Made by a program: the position numbers and the translations under genes
Shown: piece by piece, positions 21,715 to 33,300 of the stretch
Position numbering within the stretch: the first letter of the stretch is position 1
Layout of the letters: every line of letters begins with the position of its first letter
Notes under the pieces: model-generated
The model's database searches: none
Told to the model about the DNA's origin: nothing
Seen by the model: only the letters and a program-made list of their open reading frames with translations
Assembly: GCA_963576735.1 (NCBI GenBank)
Contig: OY755175.1
Location: 4,046,401-4,110,400 of the forward strand
DNA length: 64,000 bases
Direction: 5' to 3'
Origin: Bedellia somnulentella
Lineage: Eukaryota > Arthropoda > Insecta > Lepidoptera > Bedelliidae

Positions 21715-22333
21715 AGGGCCTACCACACGCTCATGCATGTCCACAGTTTGCTTGCGCAAGCCGGCTTGTACACTGAACATTGAGCGTGTAGTTGGTAAAA
21801 CTGTTGCATGCATGCACAAGCTCTGAAGCTTGGCTTGATGATTTTATGACATGTTTGAAATTCATCATGCTCAGTCATACTTTTACAAACTTGTTTGCGC
21901 GTGTGGTTTGGCGTTCAGTGTTCAAGCCGCCCAACGGTCGTGAAAATAGCGGATTTACGTGTATACGGTAGACAATTTATTACTCTAATCTCATCATATC
22001 TATCATCAACACCATCAATATAAGGTTTATTCTGTCAGAAATAAAAAAAATGACGCATACAAAAAAATAAAAAAATAAAATGTTATATGTGATGAAAAGT
22101 TTAATAAATAAATTTTGCATTTCCTTTTTTTCACTAGCTAACACTTCAAAATTAACAGCAGCAGAAATAATTCTTCATTGGGAAACATTGTGTTCATATC
22201 ACCGATACCGACAAGAATGTGGCTTGAGCAAACTAGTTTGAGCCGTGTGGTAGTCTCATCAGTGTTCAGTGTTTCCGGGCGATTTGCATGCGCAAGCAAA
22301 ACTGTGATCAAGCATGAGCGTGTGGTATGCCCT
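21715..22333. mobile_element. PIF/Harbinger-like non-autonomous element
   Basis: Terminal inverted repeats AGGGCCTACCACACGCTCAT and the complement AGGGCATACCACACGCTCAT are flanked by direct repeats TAA (21712-21714 and 22334-22336). Inside are several words related to the termini (TTGAGCGTGTAG, AGCCGTGTGGTAG). No transposase is visible. A 3-bp TAA/TTA duplication and G-rich termini fit PIF/Harbinger. Confidence 0.65.
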
Positions 22334-23164
22334 TAATGTTTTTGACTGTATCTCTGTCATCGGTTTGTAAAGTAATGTGTCGAAATTTGAGCTTCGTACA
22401 CTTTTGAGGAAAGGAAGGTAAAGCAGAAATTGATAACTCACATAAAACAACATTTAATGTAATAAATTATTTATTGCTTGTCAATATTACAAAGACTTCG
22501 AAACATTCTATATCTACTTACAAGGTATCTCACTGAAATAAATTAATTGTACGCAACGTGCTTACATGACTACTAAAATTTACAGGGTTTTCATTTATGA
22601 ACGATTTACATGCCTATATGTGAGGCAATCAAGAGATTTTAAAATCTAGTTTCATTTCAGCCTATTTCAGCGTTACCGTTAATATCCTCCTCTTGAAACG
22701 TAATATAATTAAATTAAAATTGAAAATTCAAGACATATTCAATTTTCATACTCAGATAAAAATCATCATATTAATAACTTAATAAGATTATTTTACCTTG
22801 TTTCGTAACTGATGAAAATGTAGAGTAAAAAGTGGATGGAAAATGTAAAAGACATAATATGTATTTATGTAGTTATTAAGGCCAATAAAATGTAATGTTG
22901 CCACGGCAATTGATTAATAATAGCCTAATAAAACGAGAATATGAAAGAAATAGGCATCTAAAAAGTTTATAAGAAGAAACTTCAACAGGGATTAAGGTAC
23001 AATTCAAAATAATTTCATGAAGAACAATCTACAATAGTAGAGAATCGATTATAATTTTATAATACATGTTTTGGTGTTTCATCAACTATTAATATAAATA
23101 CAATACACTTAGATAACGTGCTTCACAAGTCCAAAGTTAAATAGTCGAAATATTACTTAAAACT

Positions 23165-23194
23165 ACAATTCTGGTAACCATGACTCTAGCTGAT
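23165..23194 (-). other. Possible additional 3' exon (weak)
   Basis: TTATTTGTTTCAG is a good acceptor. One of the three frames after it reads Q-L-E-S-W-L-P-E-L-stop. The Gpo1 exons upstream end in phase 0, which gives only I-S-stop here. It may be a 3' UTR exon, an alternative end, or chance. Confidence 0.15.
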
Positions 23195-23263
23195 CTGAAA
23201 CAAATAATATAAAAAAATGTATTAAAAATTTATACACACTATAATAAAAAATTCTATAAGGAC

Positions 23264-23406
23264 AACTAGCATTACTGGCAAGAGTGACCTTTTAACTAGA
23301 TAACTTGTGTTATAAAACAGCCATCTCCTTCGCACTTAATTAGTATCCTATACTTTTATCTCATTCTAACCGACATTGAGTAACGATAAAATAACGCTCG
23401 TGCTAG
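23264..23406. repeat. MITE-like repeat, copy 1
   Basis: Shares ACCTTTTAACTAGATAAC, TATAAAACAGCCATCTC and GATAAAATAACGCTCGTGCT with the copy at 45213-45523. In that copy the ends form the perfect inverted repeat CTAGCACGAGCG / CGCTCGTGCTAG. Here the left end is degraded. Confidence 0.6.
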
Positions 23407-24060
23407 GGGCCCCCAGGAAGTACTAACAACTCAGGTAATTAGATACATCCATCACTTTACGTGAAATAAATTGAATTTGGTCGTAATAATAGATTGCTAA
23501 ATGAACCCCTCAGTACCAACAAAAAGCAGAGCACCCCCACACCCATACCAATCGAAAAACATGTGCGAGAGACGTTTTAAGTCAATCATTCATGTTATTT
23601 AAATTTATTATCAGATCTCTATTAAAACCTCCAGCCAGACCGGTTGATGCCCTTATCCTTCGTCTACCCGCATATATCCTCTGTCATGAATGCCCATACA
23701 AACGTATAGAGAGATTCTTTATTTCTTTTGACATTGCTTTACTGTTTAAATCCTCATTGATTAGATCAAAGTGCACTAGGTCACAGCGACTTGAACTAAC
23801 CAATACTATTCATACCTATTTTGATGCCTTATTATCTGATCTTTGGCCTTTGTATTGCCTATTTGTATCTTACTTGATTGACCTATTTCAATTTAGAAAA
23901 GTGTGAAATGTGCTTTGTTTTAAGGCAAAAACAGTTATAAATAAAAAGTATAAACAATTTCTAGTTGATTAAATTCATAAAAAAGGAAATAATCGAATAT
24001 CAACATCTAACTATTCCAAGTAATATAAAAGATGGCAAAAAAGCACCTACAATGTTTGTT

Positions 24061-24195
24061 TTATAGTCCACCGCCACTCCTCTCGACGGAAATCTTCTTC
24101 AGCAGCATTTCCTTCTCGTGATGCTCCTCCTCCATCTCTGCCATGCGCGCGAACCGGGAGTACGCCACGTGACCTGACTTTATGGCTGACATCAT
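24061..24195 (-). CDS. Gpo1: Gpo1 exon 14 (C-terminus and stop)
   Basis: 44 codons and TAA: M-M-S-A-I-K-S-G-H-V, a glutamate-rich helix, and the end V-E-R-S-G-G-G-L. The last residues match the conserved C-terminus of the family. Confidence 0.95.
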   Translation of the reverse strand: MMSAIKSGHVAYSRFARMAEMEEEHHEKEMLLKKISVERSGGGL

Positions 24196-27100
24196 CTGTG
24201 GGTTTGGTAATAGTTGTTGTTTTATTAATTATATTTTTTTGTTTTGTCCTTTGTTAAAATTGTGTGTGTTATTTTGTACAAATTCTAATGTTTTATTGTT
24301 TCCTGAGGCAATGAATAAATTACATTTTTTTTTCTTTTCAATAGGCATGTAGGCTATTAACTAATTGTATTATGTTATAGATTATTAATAATGCATTTGC
24401 CGTGTTTTTTATTTTGTCTCTGTTAACTGAACTTTTCAAACATTTGGGAACTTAAAAAAGGTTAACTATTGCTTTTGTTATTTATTGCTGTAAGTCATCC
24501 ACCAAAAAAACAAGTTCTTACTGTATTTAATTGCCGTGTAGTGTCGGTTTAGAATAGCACTACCCCATTTCTTCCGGTGGGTGTACGTAAGAGGCGACTA
24601 ACGGTATGGAGCTATTAAGGGATTTTTGGGCGATGCGGTTGAAGACCCATCACCAATAACCTTTATTTTTACTATCTTTTCCCCACTCAAATTTCCAAAA
24701 GTGTCTGAGGAATTTCTCATTCTTTAGCTCTGGCTACCCCTTCCTGGGATTTATAGCCGTGAGTATATGTATGTAATTTTAGTATTTTAGACAAGAACTA
24801 TGATCAGATCAATTATATTATTGTTTAATGGTTTGGCCATACGCAACAAAAATATGACTACTTATTAATATTTTCGGCATAGTCTAAAATTATTTAGGAT
24901 GAGTTGCTTTGCAAATAATTCTTTGTGCATATGCGGCCATAAGTTAACGTGAACAAAATGTTTTAGAAGGCTAACTGTTATTTTCGGAATAATTTTAACC
25001 TAATCATTAGCATTAATAAATTCATAAAAAAATATTGTTATTACAAAAGCATAAGCAGTTAGAAGCACTAAACCAATTTTAAACACACATATTATACAAT
25101 CTCAGGCGGTCTGAAAATATTAATAAATGCTAAGATTGTTCTACTATTTCAACAGAAAGTAAATGATTATTATATTTGAATGAGGAAACTCAGTTCAAAC
25201 ACAACAAGCGTCCTGCAGCTTCAATTATAACATTATACATGCAATAAGGCGAACATTTAACCTCTTATGTATAATTGATGATCATGCTTTGTTAGTGTGA
25301 GCTATCCAACCATTAAATAATGCCAAAGTTAAATAGAGATCCAACTTTATACTCGTATAATTAAGTTGAGCGCTCAAAGTTTTCAGATAAGAAGTTTATT
25401 ATTTAAGCAGCCAATATTTTCTTCGATTAGATGAATAAGAGGGCACCTGTACCCATTTTATCATAAAAAAACATTGAGCTTAGGTTATTTGTTTGATGGA
25501 CAAGTTTATCAAAGAAAGATTTGAAACATCATATTATCTTATCTATTTTTTATGCTATTTCTTTCTTAAGTCGGGATCAAAATGTGATTACAAAATAAAT
25601 CATGCAAAAGTTTAACTTGACTATGATTTTATATCAGAAGGTTAGCGCCGGTCCACATTAAACTGTATGAATAAGCTAAAGTAAAAGAAATTTTCGCTAC
25701 TCTATTTAGTTGTTAATAAAATGATAGATTATAAATGACGTTGAAACGATATGAACCTGTAAGTATTCGTCGAGCTCAACCTGCCCGTTCATATTAGTGT
25801 CGATTTCCTTCAATATTTCGTGCAATTGTTCCCCAGTCAACTCCTCGCCGTAATTCTGTGGAAAACACGACCCCACTCGTTCAGAAGATTTTTTACCATG
25901 TTTACTATATTTTTGGAAGGTCCCATGTAAGTAGGTGATAGTTGAATATTGCTTTTAATTAACACTGGATTAAAAAAACTTCAGGCTCCTATTTTGCTTT
26001 TATTTTTTTTTATTTTATAACAACATTTTATAATAGAAAACTTTATATTTTATTTATAGCGTTTTCAATTAAAAGCAACTTCAAAATGAACATTAACGAT
26101 AATATGTGCATTCCACCCATCAAATTTGTCTCTCCTGCTAAATAAATGCACATATTATCACCAATTACTACATATCGGTAAAAGATAGTACAAAACACAT
26201 AAGCCCCATAGCGACACTGCGAAGATCATCTACATATCTCCAAGTCTACCTGAAGATAATCTTGAAGTTCCATTTGTCCGTTGTATGCTACGTCAATTTC
26301 GGATAGTATGGACCGGATTTCGTCCTCCGATGGTTTTACACCCATACTCTATAATTTGAGGATTAAATTCAATGAATCTTTATACTATATCATATGTTCA
26401 TAATAGCTAGTATTGAGAGGTATGAATTACTATAGTTTGAAACAAAATTATTTAATATCATCATTCGTGGTACTAAACGTTGACTGCTGGACAAAAACCA
26501 CCTGTTAAAATTTACATGACCGGACTTTTCTGTATGGTTGGTTTTCTATTACATTTTCTGATTCTTTAAACAAGTTGTTGAGGGTTCATGCATCCTGTAT
26601 CAATATTCGATTACCCAGTGACTTCTTACCTTTTTTGAGGAAAAAATCATAAATGTATAGCTTTAGCAAATTAAACCAATAATGACAGCATGGAGAGCGA
26701 TAAATAAAACATTATTTTTCTTAAATTCTCTTCAAATTTCGATTGTGTGATTCATGATTATATCTGTTTCAAACCTCAAACAGATTAGGTTCTTACTGCA
26801 TGAAACTTAGACAAAATTACTTTTAATATAGACCCATAATCACTGAAAATATAATTTCCTTTTATTATACTGATAACTCGCTTTACCTTAAGACTTCTTC
26901 TAATATCATTGATGGAAACGAATCCTTTCCTGTCAGCATCAATAATGGCGAATCGTTTGATGTACGTTTGGATTTCTTCCTTGCTGAGGTTGATAGGTAT
27001 TTTATCGCGACTGGCCCGGTTCACCATTTGGCCCATTTCGTTGGCAAGAAACTCGCTTGCCATTTTGATTTGTTTCTGAAACATTGGAAAATACATAAAT

Positions 27101-30100
27101 ACGTACATATTACACAGATCAAGTTAGTTCTAAAAAGGTACAGTGACCTGTAGTTAGAATACACTATATTAGTAACATCGAAGACTAAGAAATACTATCA
27201 TATTCATACATACATTCACTCACGCCATAAGTTCCCATTGGAGTAGGCAGATACTATCGATCGCCACTTTATATGATCCTGGCAAACCTCTCGAGCTTAA
27301 TATACGAGTATATTTATTTCACAATATAAATGCTCATAGCAGGATTCGAACCTATGGTCTCCGGACCTAAAAGCTAGGCCACAGAATTCTTAATTTTACA
27401 CGACCTTTTTTTCGGTTAATTACAATTTTCAAAGAACACCCTACCTTCTTCTCCGCCTCATTCCACTTAAGCTCCTCAGCCATGATGTCCACAATACCCG
27501 GTAAAGCCTCCGCAGCCGCCTGTACGTTCAGGAAGGCCAATCTTAGTCGACGAGCGATCATGTCCACTGCCGTACATGCGTATTCGCGGACACCGTATCT
27601 ATGGATATTATATGTTGATTATTACAAAATGTGTACTATAGTTGCATTTAGTTATAACCTCTAAAAAGTATGTTAAATGATAAATAAATAAATTATTGAT
27701 CGTTCAATGGAGTATTGAAAAATACATATATCGTCAGTTTACGTTGTGTATATTTCAAGAGGTGGACGAGGCACTTAGCAACAAGTTTATTTAATTACGT
27801 GTAACAATCGCAAGGATAGCAGGAGTTAGGCTTATTCCGTTTATCCACCCTAAAACAGCCACCCTAAGTCGGATATTTGGAAACGCATGTCCTTCTAGCC
27901 ACCCTTAACGGGGTGGATATCCGGAATCCATATAATATGGTTCTTCCGATTTTCTACCCTGCCTACGTACTCGTACAGTCATTTACAGAAGAAAGACACT
28001 AAGTTTGTAAGATTTATTTATTCAAATTGTAAGTAAGAAAGTAGGTATGTTTATCTTAAGTATTTTAATGTTCACGATGTTTCTTGGACCCATTTTGTGT
28101 TGTGTATGTTTCTGTAAATTACTGTACTTGGGGTAAAAATTGGAAGAACCATATTATATGCATTCCGGATATCCACCCCGTTCAGGGTGGATAGAAGGAC
28201 ATGCGTTTCCGAATATCCGACTTAGGGGGGCTGTTTTAGGGTGGATAAACGGAATAAGCCCAGGAGTTACAGTCACTTTTGGTAATGAATGGTATAGAAA
28301 TATAGTAAAATAAAAATAGAGAGGATGGATGATAGAAAATTGGTAAAAGGGATCTATAGAGCTAGTGTGGATGGTAATGTTAGTAGAGGACGACCACGGA
28401 GAACACACTTGGACCAAATTGAGAGTGTGCTCAAAAAGGCTGGCGTCCGAAGTATGAAGAATAAAAGAGCATGTATGAAAAGATTGATGGATGTAAACGA
28501 AGCTAGAGAGTTTAAATCTTTTTGTTCATGAAAACCTCATGTGGGGATTATTACTAATATATAAAGAATAAATAAAGGAAAGAAAAATTTCGACACAGGC
28601 GGGAATCGAACCCGCGACCTCGGGTATACGCTTCGACGCTCTGCCAACTGAGCTACCGTGTCAATTGGCTGCCAGTGCGAAATTCTTCTATCCTTTATAT
28701 CTTTTACACGTTTAAGTAGTGTTTGCGTTTCCTACCTCCGAATTTTAACTAATTCGGAAAGCCATTTGTCCATCTTTTCAGATAGAATGCAAATGTTGAA
28801 AACGCCTAACTATCACATAATTTAAATCTTTTTGTTCATGAAAACCTCATGTGGGGATTATTACTAATAAATAAAGAATAAATAAAGGAAAGAAAAATTT
28901 CGACACAGGCGGGAATCAAACCCGCGACCTCGGGTATACGCCCCGACGCTCTGCCAACTGAGCCACCGTGTCAATTGGCTGCCAGTGCGAAATTCTTCTA
29001 TCCTTTATTTCTTTTACACGTTTAAGTAGTAGTCTAGGTAGGAAACGCAAACACTATTAGAAGCTAGAGAGGTTTGTCAGGATCGTGCAAAGTATAAAAT
29101 ATAAAATAGTCTCTGCCTACCCCAATGGGAACTAATGGCGTGAGTATATTAATGTATGTATGTATGTAAAATAAAAAATCGCAATAGATGTTGCCAACTT
29201 TCTTGCCCACTTATATTTAGTTATGGAATAACATGTTCGTACAGTGGTGAAAGGCTTGCCATATTTTTTCAGTTCTATACTACTAGGTTACTTAAAACAT
29301 CATGTTAAAAGAAATCCCATGATATTCATATAATTTACTACCTCTAAGGCTCACATCTCTGTCTATGAGCTATGTCTGTATATATTTAAATATATACCTC
29401 ATAAAATCCCTTACCTGATCTCAGCATCAATGTAGGGGAATTCAGGATGCATCTTCTTTCCAATAATGGGCCATCTCTTGCCAGTCATCGTGGCCATTTT
29501 GGCGACGGCAAATGCTCGGTCGCCGTATGATTTGGCCAAGTGTTGAGCTACCTGAAAATGATAAATGCTTGAAGATAAGTATTCCGAACTAATAAATAAA
29601 AAAAAAAAAGTTGATAACAATTCGCATTAGATCTTCTAAGATAGTTCATATGTAATTTAGTTATAGTTCAATTTACTTAATAATTCAGTTCGCATCGGTT
29701 TATTACGAGTAAGACAACCGCGCGCTCATATCATATTCCATTTATCATTATTTCGTATCATTTTAAAATAAAAGTTTTCTATACCTTTGATAAAACTATC
29801 ATTTACAATAAAGCTGTACAAAACCCGTACAAAGGGTATTGTTCAAAATATAGAAGACCAAATATAATTGAATCTCAATGATTCCAAAAGAATACCATGA
29901 AAGAGACTAGAAATGAGCAGTCATAAGCACTATGTAAGGATTGGGTACTATGCAAAGTTCTTGTTTTGTAATTGTTACCCATTGGTTATTTATATACGGG
30001 CAGGAAGTGTCCTGCATTCTAATATGTTAATTATATTACTATGTTTTAAATACAAAAGGAAATAAGAGCATGTTTAAGATGGATTGTAAGGTCCAAAAAC

Positions 30101-30271
30101 GGGCAGTCCCTTAGATGCATTAAATTATTATATTCAGTTCATTCGTTTTTAATCTATACTTATAATAAATCTGTAGAGAGGTCAATTCTGTACATGAAAT
30201 ATATTTTCAAAATAACTATCAGGTGGTGATTAGGGATCGATACTGATGCCAAAAATGCAATCAGTAAAATT

Positions 30272-30309
<38 letters not shown>

Positions 30310-33300
30310 GGTTTGTATGTTCCTTATGGAAACAAAAACTACGCGACGGATTTTAACGAAACTTGGTACAATTATTCTTCATACTCCTGGGCAGGTTTTT
30401 GTATACTTTCCAGCAGAGTAGTAAAGGGGAATTTGGGGAAATTTTGGGAAAACGGGAGAAGTTACTCCATTTTTTGAGCTTCCGTCGCGTGTGCAGCCTT
30501 AAGGGTTAAACTGACATAGAAATCATGTATGACGGAAATATTCTTCATAAAATTATCTAAAAAAAAATCTTCAACAGTTTATGTCTATCTTTTACGGTTG
30601 ACTCACAATAACACGTGTAATTCCTGATAGCTTAGCAGTTTGGAACATTCTGATTATATTTGTTCACTCTTACGTTTGTAAACCTCTCATTCATCCCTAA
30701 TTTAAAAAAGGTAACATTATTACCTATTCAATAAAAAAAGAATCATAGAAATCGGTAGAGAAACACCGAAATTATACATAAAATAAGCCATCGCGCCCGT
30801 GACCAAAACCAAATCTTTACTAATTTACATATAACATACTAGATGGCGCCAGTAGTTGCATACACGTAATGATTTATTTTTTAGTTTGTTATATTTATAA
30901 ATACTTCATACCGTTTTATTCCAAAATTTGCTATTAAACGGAAATACTGAACCGTTCATTAAAGCGCATTCAAAATCACCAAACTACACTGTTTAGGGGG
31001 TGCTAAAAATATAATAAATTGAAAACATTGCGCTGAATTTCAGAATGTTTGAGCAGTGACTGAAGAAAGAAACGTCAAATATTTAAAAAAAACAACGCTA
31101 CCCGTGCGAAGCTGGGACGATCCACTAGTAACTAATAAACCACTAAATTTGCTACGTTTATTTGCTTGCTGTGTAGTGTCGGCTTAGAATAGCACTACCC
31201 CATTTCTTCCGGTGGGTGTACGGAAGAGGTGACTAACGGTATTGGGGCTTAAGGGATTTTTGGGCAATGCGGTTGGAGACCCATCACCAACAACCTTTAT
31301 TTTACCATATCCCCGCGCAACTTCCAAAAGTGGCTGAGGAATTTCTTATTCCTTAGCTCTGGCTACCCCTTCTAGGGATCTATAGCCGTGTGTATATGTA
31401 TGTATATTTGCTACTATCGCGTGTACAATACCTCCATTTCCAATCCAAAGTCCTGCACCAATCGTATGTACATGGTAGGGGTCCAGCCGTGAGCACCTTC
31501 GATGAGGAACCCGTCCGTTTGGCATTCCTTAAATAGCGGCTTCAGATTTGCACCTGCAATTTAGAAACGTAGAGTTGTCGCACCTTAGTTTACTGCAAAA
31601 CGTTATGTCAATTTATATAAATATTTCTTGTACTGGATTATTTAGAAACGTAGAGTTTTTGCACCTGAGATTACTGTAAAATGTTTTGTGAATTAATATA
31701 TTTTTTTCTTGTGCTTGATTACGTATTTAGAGATAAATGTAAAATTCATTCATTCATGTATCGTTATCGCAGTATTATTTGCTAGATTGGTAGTTTATAA
31801 AAACTAGATAACGCATAGTAGGTGAGTAGTAAATGCATACATATATATACTCACGGCTATGAATCTCAAATATTCATAGCCAGCGAGCGCCTTGAAATTA
31901 ACAATTCCTTAGCCACTTTTGGAAGTTAATTCGGAAAGCTAGTAAAAGTAAAATATTATTGGAGATGGGTCTCAGCTGCATCGCCCAACTTACTTAAAAA
32001 TCTTCATACCCTTAGTCACCTTAGGTACTACACCACACTTGTAAATTAATTATTTTGCTTGTTGCAGCAACTACTACTAACAATATAAAATCCGTCACTA
32101 TATTACTTACTTTCAATAGCAGCATCTATAGTCTCAGAAGCCATAGACCGGTATGTGGTCCATTTTCCACCAGCGATGGTGACAAGGCCAGATTTGGACA
32201 CATGCACGATATGGTTTCTGGCCAAGGATTGGGTGTCTGGTTTGTTAGGGTCAGACACTAAGGGCCTTATGCCGGACCAAGCTGATAAGACGTCGCCTCG
32301 TCTCACTGGAAATTAAATAAAAGAGTGATAGAGTAGTGTTCACATTTTATGTTAAATTTACATACAATTTCTAAATAATGCTGAACAAGTATATTATTTA
32401 TGAACGCAGAATATAATTTAAGTTCTTATTTTAAACAGTCGATTCACATTAGCGCGAAAAATCGCTTTACCATCACATATACAATTTTGAAAGGCCTTAG
32501 CTGCAATTAATTTAACCTCACTTTTATAAAGTCACGCTCTTTTACCTCAATCCCCACTTTCAAATAAAACATGAGTAACATTCCCATTCGCTAACAAAAC
32601 TAAAATAACAAACCTTCAACATCAGGATTCAAGTAATTCTTGACCTCAGTCAAAATGAACTGAATCTCATCTTCCGTAGGTCGTGGGCTGTGGGTGATCT
32701 CGCAAGGCAGGTCTGTGGTTCCGGCTATAGTGCCCTTTAGCCAGGGGAGGAAAAATATCACGCGGCCGTCTGAGGTCGCAGGGTCCAATAGACCCATGTG
32801 CTCTGGGCTGGAAAGTAATTTGATTTTGGTTGATTGGGTTGAGGAATATTGGTTTAATATTGTAAGAATATCAATAGTTATGTCATAATTTTAATGTTTT
32901 TTATACATATAGATATATTTTTGTTTTGATTTGTATAACCAAATATTATATATTAATTTTGATTTAAATCGAACGTCACATGCTTGATTTCTCTATATTT
33001 AAGGATTGTTTAATTTAATGTTTTTTGACATGAATTCCTCATGTGGGGATTATTACTCATAATTTAATTTATAAGGATTTAACTCTATGTACTTAACATT
33101 TATGAAGAGACTAGAATTCTATTAGTTAAAAACCGTTATGATCATATTGATAATAGGAAATTTTAAAGAAAATCTGGACAAATGATTGTGTCTTGCTTTG
33201 TGCAGTAAATAATGATGAAGATGATCAAATAACCTCCCAATTCTATTTTAATTGAGATTTGAAATACTTGATTCAATTGTTCAATATCCTGACTTACCTG

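Larger units (their letters stand above)
22334..24060 (-). other. 3' flank of Gpo1 (possible 3' UTR)
   Basis: AT-rich. On the minus strand an AATAAA-type signal is visible near 22469, and others exist, so the true poly(A) site is not settled. A well-formed acceptor at 23195-23196 is described separately. MITE-like copy 23264-23406 lies here. The open frame at 23592-23906 on the plus strand is not recognised. Confidence 0.3.

Noticed and set aside
26785..27108. A 107-codon open frame starting M-Y-V-F-M-Y-F
   Set aside because: Its middle is Gpo1 exon 12; both ends read through splice sites into introns.
28592..28663. A tRNA gene
   Set aside because: The cloverleaf is complete but the anticodon loop lacks U33, and the same sequence recurs in several SINE copies.
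30274..30310. CRISPR-like or tandem array
   Set aside because: It is a plain GTCT microsatellite inside a Helitron, and the DNA is eukaryotic.
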